Shown: piece after piece, positions 1 to 7,161 of the stretch
How the letters are laid out: every line of letters begins with the position of its first letter
Position numbering within the stretch: the stretch's first letter is position 1
Assembly: GCA_030622265.1 (NCBI GenBank)
Contig: JAUXGG010000040.1
Span: 1-9,297, forward strand
Length of the DNA stretch: 9,297 bases
Direction of reading: 5' to 3'
Source of the DNA: Candidatus Eiseniibacteriota bacterium
GTDB taxonomy: Bacteria > Arandabacterota > Arandabacteria > Arandabacterales > Arandabacteraceae
Made by a program: the position numbers and the translations under genes
Notes under the pieces: model-generated
What the model was told of the DNA's origin: nothing
The model's input: the letters and a program-made list of their open reading frames with translations, nothing else
Databases searched by the model: none

Positions 1-246
1 GCCTATAGCAGGGAAGCGGGACTCAAGGTCGCGCTCGGTGCGGTGGCGGAGACTCCCATTCTGATTGGTGGCCTGGATGGGGCAGGCCTCGATGATCACG
101 CAAAGGTGCTTGATACGGTGGCGAATGCCATATCACCCATAGATGATGTTCGAGGTTCGAGAGAATACCGGCTCAAGATGGCCGAGTTCCTGGTGGGAGA
201 GGTGTTGGGTGAACTCTCCGGCAAATTCAAAGAGGGGCAGGCATGA
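1..246 (+). CDS. Molybdenum hydroxylase FAD-binding (medium) subunit, C-terminal fragment
   Basis: The gene is cut by the left edge, leaving 81 residues and a TGA stop. The visible part matches the C-terminal domain of the FAD subunit of xanthine/CO dehydrogenase-type enzymes (CO_deh_flav_C). It starts with a strand-rich stretch (LKVALGAVAETPI), then a helix, and then the hallmark 'DDVRGSREYRLKMAEFLV', which matches the family pattern of D-x-RGS-x-x-YR followed by an amphipathic helix. The subunit would carry electrons from the iron-sulfur subunit through FAD to an acceptor; the FAD-binding N-terminal part lies outside the window. Its stop overlaps the next start as ATGA, and the next two genes encode the partner subunits. 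A GTG at 43 is only an internal valine, because the same frame stays open and homologous back to base 1. The acceptor (NAD, ferredoxin or other) cannot be judged from this piece. Confidence 0.88.
   Translation, partial: AYSREAGLKVALGAVAETPILIGGLDGAGLDDHAKVLDTVANAISPIDDVRGSREYRLKMAEFLVGEVLGELSGKFKEGQA
232..235 (+). promoter_or_regulatory. Ribosome binding site of the [2Fe-2S] subunit gene
   Basis: GAGG lies 7 bases before the ATG at 243 and 10 bases before a second in-frame ATG at 246. The spacing favours 243, which also forms the ATGA overlap with the upstream stop. Confidence 0.6.
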
Positions 247-713
247 TGCACCTGATAAACCTCACGGTGAACGCCGAGGAGGTCCGGATAGAAGTCGATG
301 ACAGGTGGACGCTTCTTTATCTCCTCAGGGAGGTGCTTGCGCTTACGGGTACCAAGCAGGGATGTGGGAAGGGTGAATGCGGAGCCTGCACTGTCCTCCT
401 GGCCGGCCGGCCGGTCGACTCTTGCCTGGTGCTTGCGCGCGAGGTGGATGGTTGTGACATCCGGACCATCGAGGGGGAGGCTGCCGGTGGCGAGCTGAGT
501 GCGCTCCAGCAGGCCTTCATCGACGAGGGCGCCATCCAGTGCGGCTTCTGCACCCCGGGGATGATAATGTCGGCCCGGGCACTCCTCATGCGAAACCCGC
601 ATCCCACCCAGGAGGAAGTGGAGGAAGCTATCTGCGGCAATCTGTGCCGGTGCACCGGATACATACCCATCGTGGCGGCGATCCTGAGTGCCGCCCGCAA
701 GGAGAGCTCTTAA
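243..713 (+). CDS. Molybdenum hydroxylase [2Fe-2S] (small) subunit
   Basis: This 156-residue protein has the usual length and domain order of the small subunit of xanthine/CO dehydrogenase-type enzymes. The N-terminal plant-ferredoxin-like domain binds the first [2Fe-2S] cluster with C41, C46, C49 (motif CGKGECGAC) and C61. The C-terminal helical domain binds the second cluster with C100 and C103 (QCGFCTPG) and C135 and C137 (CRCTGY). All eight cysteine ligands are present, so the protein should be functional. Q99, just before the QCGFC motif, is conserved in the family near the molybdopterin. The protein passes electrons from the Mo centre to FAD and acts in the cytoplasm as part of an L-M-S complex. 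The start at 243 overlaps the FAD subunit stop, suggesting translational coupling. The molybdopterin subunit gene follows after 9 bases. The substrate cannot be told from this subunit. Confidence 0.96.
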   Translation: MMHLINLTVNAEEVRIEVDDRWTLLYLLREVLALTGTKQGCGKGECGACTVLLAGRPVDSCLVLAREVDGCDIRTIEGEAAGGELSALQQAFIDEGAIQCGFCTPGMIMSARALLMRNPHPTQEEVEEAICGNLCRCTGYIPIVAAILSAARKESS

Positions 714-717
714 GGAG
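712..717 (+). promoter_or_regulatory. Ribosome binding site of the molybdopterin subunit gene
   Basis: AAGGAG starts inside the stop codon of the preceding gene and ends 5 bases before the GTG at 723. It supports this GTG as the true start of the large subunit. Confidence 0.75.
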
Positions 718-722
718 AAGGC

Positions 723-3149
723 GTGACGGAGAATCTTATTGGCGGGTCGTTTCCACGCATTGACGGTGTGGAGAAGGTGACGGGAAGTGCCACCTATGCC
801 GCCGACATGAAGCTGCCGGGCATGCTCTATGCCAGGCTGCTTACAAGTCCCCATGCTCATGCGACCATCCGCGGCATCAATACCGAGAAGGCGAAAGCGC
901 TCTATGGAGTAAAGGCCGTGCTCACCGGTGCGGACCTTCCTTACCGGGTCGGGCTCTATATGGTGGATAAGCCGATCCTGGCCGACGGCAAGGCCCGCTA
1001 CTTCGGAGAGCCGGTGGCCGCCGTCGCCGCCACAAGCGAGGAGATCGCAGAGGAAGCGGTCAAGCTCATCGAGGTCGACTATGAACCCTTGGAGCCGGTT
1101 CTCGATGCGAAGAAGGCGCTTGAGGCGGACGCGCCGCTGGTGCATCCGGACCTGGATTCATATGAGTGTATCCGGGGTGTCTTCTGCCCGAAGGGCGGGA
1201 CCAATATCGCCAACCACTTCCGGTTGAAGAAGGGTGATGCCGAAGAGGCTTTCACCCGCTGCGACAAGATAATAGAAAACGAGTTCTATGTTCCCCAGGT
1301 ACAGCATGTGCCGATGGAGACTCATACCTCGATCGCCCACTGGAGGCCCAAGGGCAATATCGAGATTTGGACCTCCGCCCAATCACCTTTCGCGGTGAGA
1401 CACTTACTCAGCGTTGCTCTCGGGATGTCCCAATCCATGATCAGGGTGGTCGTGCCCTACCTGGGTGGGGCCTTCGGCGGGAAGGCCGGAATCCATCTTG
1501 AGCCCCTGGTTGCTCTCCTTTCGAAGGCCGCGGGGTACAGGCCGGTAAGGATCGTGGCGACGCGCGAGCAGGAATTCATGACGCTTCCATGCCGGCAGGG
1601 ACTTCACGCCAGGCTGAAGACGGGCGTTAACGCTGAGGGACGCATCCTCAGCCAGGAGATCGAGTATATATGGGACGCGGGCGCCTATGCCGACTACGGC
1701 GTGAACATCGGGCGCGCATCGGGATACTCCGGTGCCGGGCCGTATGAAATCGATAATGTCAAGATGGACTCCCTCACGGTCTATACGACCAAGCCATTCG
1801 GTACGGCCTATCGCGGCTTCGGCCATGTCGAGCTCTTCTGGGCCGTCGAGTCCCAGATGGACATGGTCGCCCAGGAGCTCAAGATGGATCCGGTCGAGTT
1901 CAGGATGAAGAACCTGCTCAAGCCCGGGGCCACCACCATCACGGGGGAGGAGATCACCGAATACACGGGCAGCGTCAGGAAGTGCCTGGAGGAAGTGGCG
2001 AAAGAGATAAAGTGGGGAGAAACCTGTGGAGAAACCTGTGGAGATGGTGGTGCGCGGGGTAGAGGCGAGACTGCCCCGGCCGATGCTCCCAGCGATGTTC
2101 CCAGCGATGGTAGGCACGGGTCCAGGTCCGAAGGCAAGGTCCGCGCTAAGGGCATTGCGGTACTTCACAAGGCTCCGGCGATGCCGCCCAATACGGCATC
2201 GAGCGCCATAATGAAGTTCAACGAGGATGCCACCGTCGATCTCCTGGTAAGCGGCATCGACTACGGGCAGGGTACAGCGACAAGCTTAAGCCAGATAGCC
2301 GCCCATGAGCTTAAGATGCCATTTGAGAGGATTCATTTCATCTGGAACAAGGACACCGACTTCTCACCATATGATTGGCAGACCGTGGCCAGCCGGTTCA
2401 CGGTTATGGGCGGGCTCTCCATTATTAAAGCCGCCGAGGATGCGACCAGGCAGATAAAAGATGTTGCCGCTGAAGCTCTCAATGTGAAACCCGATGCTCT
2501 CGAGGTCAAGGACGGCGTCGTGTTCGTCAAGGAAGATCCCTTGCTCGCCCTCGATTACACGGATGTGGTGATGGGATATAAGTTCGATAATGGAAACTCG
2601 ATCGGCGGACCGGTCATTGGAAGAGGCAGTTACATTGCCGAGGGGCTTACCAACCTGGATCCCGAGACCGGTCAGGGTCTTCCCGCCTTAAACTGGACAT
2701 ACGGGGCCCATGCGGTCGAAATCGAAGTGGATACCCGGACCGGTGACATCGAGATCCTGAAACTCGTCTCGGCGTTCGATGTCGGGAAGGTCATCAATGA
2801 AGATCTCTGCAGGGGACAGGTCATAGGTGGGTGTGTTCAGGGTATCGGGTCAGCTATTCACGAGCAGTACATCTATGATAAGGCCGGCCGGCTGCTTAAC
2901 CCGTCGCTAACCGATTATAAAATCCCGACCGTGAAGGATATCCCACACGAGATTATGCCTATCTTCGTTGAGACCCCGCATGATAAGGGTCCGTTCGGTG
3001 CGAGAGGCGTCGCGGAGCACCCCATGATCTCGGTGCCGCCCGCGATAGCCAATGCCATCTTCAATGGTACCGGTGTGAGAATCAAGGAACTGCCACTTAG
3101 TCCCGAGCGTGTTTTCCTGGCGCTCAATCCTGGACGGTCAAAGCCATGA
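723..3149 (+). CDS. Molybdenum hydroxylase molybdopterin-binding (large) subunit
   Basis: This 808-residue catalytic subunit belongs to the xanthine dehydrogenase/aldehyde oxidase family. The GTG start has a strong ribosome binding site. An N-terminal 'hammerhead' domain (about residues 15-125) is followed by two Mo-cofactor domains (about 150-400 and 475-775). Visible cofactor motifs are Q220 (TSAQSP), GGAFGGK at 248-254, AYRGFG around R364, GQG at 515-517, and E765 in GVAEHP, which aligns with the catalytic glutamate that activates the Mo-bound water. The CO dehydrogenase signature with its active-site cysteine (AYxCSFR) is replaced by AYRGFG, so it should hydroxylate an organic substrate rather than CO. 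Residues about 432-471 form a low-complexity Gly/Ser/Pro/Asp-rich insert between the two Mo domains, built partly from 12-bp tandem repeats; it explains the slightly long protein. The stop overlaps the next gene as ATGA. Purine, pyrimidine or another azaaromatic are possible substrates given the neighbours, but this is inference. Confidence 0.94.
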   Translation: MTENLIGGSFPRIDGVEKVTGSATYAADMKLPGMLYARLLTSPHAHATIRGINTEKAKALYGVKAVLTGADLPYRVGLYMVDKPILADGKARYFGEPVAAVAATSEEIAEEAVKLIEVDYEPLEPVLDAKKALEADAPLVHPDLDSYECIRGVFCPKGGTNIANHFRLKKGDAEEAFTRCDKIIENEFYVPQVQHVPMETHTSIAHWRPKGNIEIWTSAQSPFAVRHLLSVALGMSQSMIRVVVPYLGGAFGGKAGIHLEPLVALLSKAAGYRPVRIVATREQEFMTLPCRQGLHARLKTGVNAEGRILSQEIEYIWDAGAYADYGVNIGRASGYSGAGPYEIDNVKMDSLTVYTTKPFGTAYRGFGHVELFWAVESQMDMVAQELKMDPVEFRMKNLLKPGATTITGEEITEYTGSVRKCLEEVAKEIKWGETCGETCGDGGARGRGETAPADAPSDVPSDGRHGSRSEGKVRAKGIAVLHKAPAMPPNTASSAIMKFNEDATVDLLVSGIDYGQGTATSLSQIAAHELKMPFERIHFIWNKDTDFSPYDWQTVASRFTVMGGLSIIKAAEDATRQIKDVAAEALNVKPDALEVKDGVVFVKEDPLLALDYTDVVMGYKFDNGNSIGGPVIGRGSYIAEGLTNLDPETGQGLPALNWTYGAHAVEIEVDTRTGDIEILKLVSAFDVGKVINEDLCRGQVIGGCVQGIGSAIHEQYIYDKAGRLLNPSLTDYKIPTVKDIPHEIMPIFVETPHDKGPFGARGVAEHPMISVPPAIANAIFNGTGVRIKELPLSPERVFLALNPGRSKP
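2016..2044 (+). repeat. 12-bp tandem repeat in the large-subunit insert (2.4 copies)
   Basis: The unit GGAGAAACCTGT occurs at 2016-2027 and 2028-2039, with a partial copy (GGAGA) at 2040-2044. It keeps the reading frame and encodes GETCGETCGD. It marks the start of the low-complexity insert of the Mo subunit. Confidence 0.9.
2087..2110 (+). repeat. 12-bp tandem repeat in the large-subunit insert (2 copies)
   Basis: TCCCAGCGATGT at 2087-2098 is followed by TCCCAGCGATGG at 2099-2110, differing only in the last base. It encodes part of ADAPSDVPSD and lies in the same insert as the repeat at 2016, suggesting the insert grew by short in-frame duplications. Confidence 0.88.
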
Positions 3150-4150
3150 CAATCGATGCCCAGATGGCGAGCTCGAGCGTGCTCTCACGCCTCGGCCGGA
3201 AGTCCAGGTCGGGAAAGGTCCATTCGAGTTTCACCCGCACCGTGAACATCCTCTGCCAGGACATGACCTGGATATGTTTGCATCCTCCCGGAGTCCCCAT
3301 GCATCCTTTCTGCATTCGCGTTAAGGCGGAACCTGAAATGGGGGAGTGCTTTCTTAAAGTTCTATGGTCCGAGCCTGCAACCGTGAGCCGCAATGCAATC
3401 GACCTGGGCGGCAGGCTGACCATCTCGCTCGAGCAGGCGCGGGAATGGAATTGCGATCTCGATCCCTCTGCGAGCGGCGAGACATCGCTGCAGGCACTGG
3501 ATACGATAGATACTATTCTCAAGGAAGCCCTCATCGACTCGGTCTTCTTAAGAGCTGTCGCCGGTAATGGCCCGGCTGCCACTGCCAACAGTGCGATGGC
3601 CGGTGGAACCGACCCGGTTGGCGACGGCGAGGGGGCCGGTAGCACGGAGAAGGCCGGCGGGGCCGTGGTGGGAGGTCTTCAGGCGGTGCTTGCCGCGAGG
3701 ATCGGCTGCGCGGTGGATCTCATGGAAACCGCATGGAGGCTGCGATGCATCGAGCCGGTGCTCCGGGGAGTCAAGCAGCTGGTTGGCCTGGGCATCGGAC
3801 TCACGCCGTCGGGTGACGACTTCCTCATAGGCTTCATCGGCGCGGCTTACTTCTTCGCGCACGGCGATGATTTCCGCAAGTCGGTATTCGAGGGCATGCG
3901 CCCTCTCGTCCACCGGACCAACCTGCCATCATTTTTCATGCTCAAGGCCGCCCTCAAGGGTTGCTACCCCGGGCCCCTGTCTGATTTTCTGCATGCCATC
4001 GAGACGGGTTCATCCGACGGGGTTCGATCGGCGGCAAAATGCCTCACGGGGCTGGGCGCGACATCGGGCCAGGACATGCTGGCCGGGGTGCTTTCCTGGC
4101 TTCATGTCTCATCAACTTGCGGAGCGGCCGATGCGGCACATTACGCTTAA
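3146..4150 (+). CDS. allH: DUF2877 protein, AllH/YlbF family (probable oxamate carbamoyltransferase-type subunit)
   Basis: This 334-residue protein carries the hallmark of the DUF2877 family, GLGIGLTPSGDDFLIGF at about residues 214-230, followed by hydrophobic helices. The N-terminal part (about 20-130) is the strand-rich region seen in the E. coli homologue YlbF. In E. coli, fdrA, ylbE and ylbF (allFGH) have been assigned to oxamate carbamoyltransferase, which converts oxalurate and phosphate to oxamate and carbamoyl phosphate. The next two genes here are the FdrA and DUF1116 homologues, supporting a joint complex, although the gene order (H-F-G) differs from E. coli. Residues about 139-176 are a Gly/Ala-rich insert not expected in the family, and they help explain a length above the roughly 270 residues of YlbF. 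The ATG at 3146 overlaps the upstream stop (ATGA) but lacks a clear ribosome binding site; an in-frame ATG at 3164 is an alternative. The exact reaction here is inferred. Confidence 0.82.
   Translation: MTIDAQMASSSVLSRLGRKSRSGKVHSSFTRTVNILCQDMTWICLHPPGVPMHPFCIRVKAEPEMGECFLKVLWSEPATVSRNAIDLGGRLTISLEQAREWNCDLDPSASGETSLQALDTIDTILKEALIDSVFLRAVAGNGPAATANSAMAGGTDPVGDGEGAGSTEKAGGAVVGGLQAVLAARIGCAVDLMETAWRLRCIEPVLRGVKQLVGLGIGLTPSGDDFLIGFIGAAYFFAHGDDFRKSVFEGMRPLVHRTNLPSFFMLKAALKGCYPGPLSDFLHAIETGSSDGVRSAAKCLTGLGATSGQDMLAGVLSWLHVSSTCGAADAAHYA
4121..4124 (+). promoter_or_regulatory. Ribosome binding site deciding the fdrA start
   Basis: GGAG lies 6 bases before the ATG at 4131. The fdrA frame is open back to 3867, but that upstream part overlaps the DUF2877 gene and has no family similarity, while homology to FdrA begins at once after 4131 (RHITLKASTYRDSVALM). 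Confidence 0.7.
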
Positions 4151-5702
4151 AGCATCCACCTATCGCGACTCCGTAGCTCTCATGCGCATTTCCAAGAAGG
4201 CGAGTGGGCTCGAAGGCGTGAGCTATGTGATGGTCGCGATGGCGACCGACACCAATCTCGATCTCCTGAAGGAAGCCGGCTTCGAGCCCGCCGAATTCGC
4301 AGGCGCCAAGGCGAATGACCTTCTCATCGCGCTTGAGCTCGAGACCGACTCGGTGCTGGATGAAGCGGTCGATCTTATTGAGAAGGAGATCGAGGGAGGC
4401 CCGGCTCCATCTGGAGCCGAGGCCTATGAAGCGGCAATGGGTCTCGACGCTACCTTGAAATCTCATCAGGATATCAACCTGGTCTTGATCTCATTACCCG
4501 GCAGATACGCGGCCTATGAGGCTCGGAAAGCTCTCGAAGCCGGGAAGCATGTAATGATCTTCAGCGACAATGTCACCGTCGAGGATGAGAAGCAACTTAA
4601 GCTATTTGCCGGGGAACGGGGATTGCTCGTGATGGGGCCCGACTGCGGCACCGCCATCATCAATGGAATCGGGCTCGGCTTCGCGAACGAGGTCCCGCGG
4701 GGCGATATCGGGATGGTCGCCGCTTCGGGGACCGGGGCCCAGGAGGTATCTTCAATTTTGGCCAGGTGCCACGAGATGGGAATATCGCAGATGATAGGTA
4801 CGGGTGGAAGGGATGTCTCGCGGGAAGTGGGTGGGGTGATGGTCAAGATGGGGCTCAGGGCGCTGATCGACGATGCCGCCACCCGGGCCATCGTGGTGGT
4901 ATCCAAGCATCCCGACCGGGAGATAGCCGACGAGATCATCGAGGTGGCGAGAAGAGGCAAGAAGCCTTGCATCATCCACTTCACGGGACAGGCGGACATC
5001 CGGAGCGAGGCCAATCTCACATTCACCCGGACCCTTGCCGGGACAGCATTCGAGGCCGCGCGTGGAGCCGGGAAGCAGGTGGAGGGTTTCACGGGCTTCG
5101 ACGAGGATGCTATGGCCGCGCTCCTCGCGGCTGCCCGGAAGATGCCGCCAGGCAGGAAGTATGTTCGCGGTCTCTTCAGCGGGGGAACCCTGGCCCAGGA
5201 AGCGGTCTTTCTGCTTTCGGATGGGATTAAAGACATCCATACCAACTTGAAGATCGGGGACTTCCCAGGGCTGGATGACCCGGGAGAGAGCGTGGGCCAC
5301 ACCATCGTCGACCTCGGTGATGATACTTTCACCCGGGGACGGGCGCATCCCATGATCGACCAGGCCTACAGGCTGGTACGCCTCCAACGTGAGCTGGATG
5401 ATCCCGAGACTGCGGTCATCCTGCTGGACGTGGTCTTAGGCCACGGATGCCATGAGGCGCCGGGTGTAGAGATCGCCGAGGCGCTTATGACTGCACTGAG
5501 TGGGGGGGAGGAGCCCGGCAAGGCCAGAGAGCCGGGTGATCGCCCGCTCGTCATAGCAAGCATATGCGGTACGCGTGGCGATCCCCAGAATTATGCAAAC
5601 GAGAGGCGGGCCCTCGAGGCGGCCGGAGTATATGTAGCGGAACACAATGAGGGGCTCTGCGAGCTGGCACTCGCGGCGCTTGAGGGTAGGCGGGATGGAT
5701 AG
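4131..5702 (+). CDS. fdrA: FdrA family protein (AllF; succinyl-CoA synthetase-like fold)
   Basis: This 523-residue protein can be aligned with E. coli FdrA along nearly its whole length. It opens with a short domain (TYRDSVALMRISKK; compare QDSVSLMIISRK in E. coli). A Rossmann-like CoA-synthetase domain follows with MFSDNVTVEDE, GPDCGT at 169-174, AASGTGAQE at 197-205 and GGRDVSREVGG at 225-235. A second domain contains SGGTLAQEA near 350, DLGDD at 394-398 and GRAHPMID ending at D410. FdrA proteins resemble succinyl-CoA synthetase subunits but lack its phosphohistidine loop. In E. coli FdrA is assigned to oxamate carbamoyltransferase (AllF). The protein ends about 30 residues short of E. coli FdrA (555): the C-terminal 'VINIGL...W.P' module is missing here and instead starts the next gene. 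The gene overlaps DUF2877 by 20 bases and DUF1116 by 8. Older 'acyl-CoA synthetase' labels are probably misleading. Confidence 0.9.
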   Translation: MRHITLKASTYRDSVALMRISKKASGLEGVSYVMVAMATDTNLDLLKEAGFEPAEFAGAKANDLLIALELETDSVLDEAVDLIEKEIEGGPAPSGAEAYEAAMGLDATLKSHQDINLVLISLPGRYAAYEARKALEAGKHVMIFSDNVTVEDEKQLKLFAGERGLLVMGPDCGTAIINGIGLGFANEVPRGDIGMVAASGTGAQEVSSILARCHEMGISQMIGTGGRDVSREVGGVMVKMGLRALIDDAATRAIVVVSKHPDREIADEIIEVARRGKKPCIIHFTGQADIRSEANLTFTRTLAGTAFEAARGAGKQVEGFTGFDEDAMAALLAAARKMPPGRKYVRGLFSGGTLAQEAVFLLSDGIKDIHTNLKIGDFPGLDDPGESVGHTIVDLGDDTFTRGRAHPMIDQAYRLVRLQRELDDPETAVILLDVVLGHGCHEAPGVEIAEALMTALSGGEEPGKAREPGDRPLVIASICGTRGDPQNYANERRALEAAGVYVAEHNEGLCELALAALEGRRDG

Positions 5703-5725
5703 CGAGATGGATAGCGGAATGGATA
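5690..5725 (+). repeat. Three tandem 12-bp copies forming a repeated stop/start junction
   Basis: The copies are GCGGGATGGATA, GCGAGATGGATA and GCGGAATGGATA, differing only at positions 4 and 5. Together with the base that follows, each copy carries an ATG in the DUF1116 frame (5695, 5707, 5719) and a stop in the fdrA frame (TAG 5700-5702, TAG 5712-5714, TAA 5724-5726). In the DUF1116 frame the copies encode MDSE, MDSG and MDK. Confidence 0.93.
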
Positions 5726-7161
5726 AGCTAAAGGACCTCTTCTCGAGCGGGCTGGTTGTAGCCAATCTGGGAAGTGATGTCTTCTCCGACGCCATTCGCA
5801 CGCAAGATGGCACATCCTTCCAGGTCAAATGGGAGATCCCCTGCCGGGGTGACGAGAAGTTGTTCTCGGCGCTCGAGCTCTTGAGGAGCCGGGAGATCGA
5901 CACGAGCATCGAGCAGGCCAACTCCAGGGCTGTTGATATCCTGAATGAATCCCACCCCTATATCGTGGGAGTGGGAAAGGCCATCGATGACATACCCGGC
6001 ATGGCCGACAATTTGATTCTTCACGCCGGACCTCCTGTGACCTGGGATGCAATGTGCGGCCCCATGAAGGGCGCAGTGATGGGAGCGCTGATCTACGAGG
6101 GTTTTGCCAGGAGCGAGAAGGAGGCCGCAGAGCTCGCGGCATCGGGCAGGATCTGTTTCGAGCCCTGTCATCATCACGGCACCGTGGGGCCGATGGCCGG
6201 AGTGGTATCTCCATCCATGCCTGTCTGGATCATAGAGAACAAGACCCATGGCAGGAAGGCCTACTGCACGCTCAATGAGGGTCTGGGCAAGGTGCTCCGG
6301 TACGGGGCCTTCAGCGAAGAGGTGATCGCGAGGCTTAAGTGGATGGAAGCGACCCTGGCGCCGCTGCTCCGGGAGGCAATCGAGATTGGCGGCGAGATCG
6401 ATCTTCGCACCTTGATAGCCCAGGCCTTACAGATGGGCGATGAAGGCCATAACCGCAACCGTGCGGGGACATCGCTCCTCATCAGGGAACTTGCGCCGGC
6501 CGTGGTGCGCTCCGGAGCCAGCGATGCCGACAAGGCCGAGGTGCTTTCCTTCATGCACAGCAATGATCACTTCTTCTTAAACCTCACCATGCCGGCGGGC
6601 AAGAGCTGCCTGGACGCCATCGCGGGGATCGAAGGCTGCACCGTGCTTACGGCAATGGCCAGGAATGGCACCGAGTTCGGAATCCGCGTGAGCATGCTGC
6701 CCGACCGGTGGTTCACCGCCCCGGCGCCCAGAGTCGACGGGCTTTACCTGGGGGGGTTCACCGAGGAAGACGCCAACCCGGATATCGGCGACAGTACCAT
6801 CTGTGGGACCTACGGTATCGGGGGGTTCGCGATGGCGGCGGCGCCCGCGATTGTGGAGTTCGTGGGAGGCTCGCCCGCAGACGCGCTTCGCTTCACGCTC
6901 AATATGTACGAGATAAGCGCGGGTGAGAGCTCGAGCTTCAGGATTCCCGCGCTGGGCTTCCGGGGCACCCCCACCGGCATAGACGTGGTGAAGGTGGTCG
7001 AGAAGGGCATCGTCCCTGCGGTAAACACCGGAATCGCTCACAAGGACCCGGGCATCGGCCAGGTGGGCGCCGGACTGGTCGAGCCACCCATGTCGGTTTT
7101 CGAGGATGCCTTCGAGGCTGTTTATGAACATTTCAAAACCAGGATGAAGGAGGAACCATGA
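5695..7161 (+). CDS. allG: DUF1116 protein, AllG/YlbE family, with N-terminal FdrA-tail-like module
   Basis: From the ATG at 5695 the protein has 488 residues and aligns closely with E. coli YlbE. Shared motifs include HAGPPVTW at 110-117, GPMKGA at 122-127, FEPCHHHGTVGPMAG near 155-169, NRNRAGTSLL, FFLNL, GNxxGIRVS-type and RWFTAP segments, ANPDIGDS, and NTGIAHK at 444-450 followed by GIGQVGAG. The His/Cys cluster at 158-161 may bind metal or phosphate; this is a guess. E. coli assigns this family to oxamate carbamoyltransferase (AllG). Residues about 12-63 have no counterpart in YlbE but resemble the C-terminal end of E. coli FdrA (VVANLGSDVF and VKWEIP against VINIGLRSFA and YQWSP). Three in-frame ATGs (5695, 5707, 5719) arise from a 12-bp repeat; 5695 is preferred because GAGG lies 9 bases upstream and the gene then overlaps the fdrA stop. 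The stop overlaps the cyclase start. Confidence 0.88.
   Translation: MDSEMDSGMDKLKDLFSSGLVVANLGSDVFSDAIRTQDGTSFQVKWEIPCRGDEKLFSALELLRSREIDTSIEQANSRAVDILNESHPYIVGVGKAIDDIPGMADNLILHAGPPVTWDAMCGPMKGAVMGALIYEGFARSEKEAAELAASGRICFEPCHHHGTVGPMAGVVSPSMPVWIIENKTHGRKAYCTLNEGLGKVLRYGAFSEEVIARLKWMEATLAPLLREAIEIGGEIDLRTLIAQALQMGDEGHNRNRAGTSLLIRELAPAVVRSGASDADKAEVLSFMHSNDHFFLNLTMPAGKSCLDAIAGIEGCTVLTAMARNGTEFGIRVSMLPDRWFTAPAPRVDGLYLGGFTEEDANPDIGDSTICGTYGIGGFAMAAAPAIVEFVGGSPADALRFTLNMYEISAGESSSFRIPALGFRGTPTGIDVVKVVEKGIVPAVNTGIAHKDPGIGQVGAGLVEPPMSVFEDAFEAVYEHFKTRMKEEP
7147..7153 (+). promoter_or_regulatory. Strong ribosome binding site of the cyclase-family gene
   Basis: AAGGAGG, a near-perfect anti-16S match, ends 4 bases before the ATG at 7158. 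It is the strongest ribosome binding site in the operon, so the cyclase may be translated well independently of coupling. Confidence 0.8.

Noticed and set aside
96..1145. Long antisense open frame across the Fe-S and Mo subunit genes
   Set aside because: Its protein resembles no family and is rich in His/Arg/Leu typical of antisense reading in GC-rich genes; the plus strand holds clear enzymes.
723..3149. Large subunit as a carbon monoxide dehydrogenase (CoxL)
   Set aside because: The form I active-site motif AYxCSFR is absent; the equivalent position reads AYRGFG.
3867..4130. Upstream extension of the fdrA frame, giving a 611-residue protein
   Set aside because: It lies wholly inside the DUF2877 gene in another frame and has no FdrA similarity; homology and a ribosome binding site begin at 4131.
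4514..5353. Long antisense open frames across fdrA (also 4752-5387)
   Set aside because: They are shadows of a well-conserved gene, with low-complexity Ser/Pro-rich products and no family signature.
5647..5694. Earlier ATG (5647) for the DUF1116 gene
   Set aside because: It overlaps conserved fdrA coding sequence by 56 bases and its residues (RGSASWHSRRLRVGG) look like out-of-frame translation; 5695 has better spacing and family fit.
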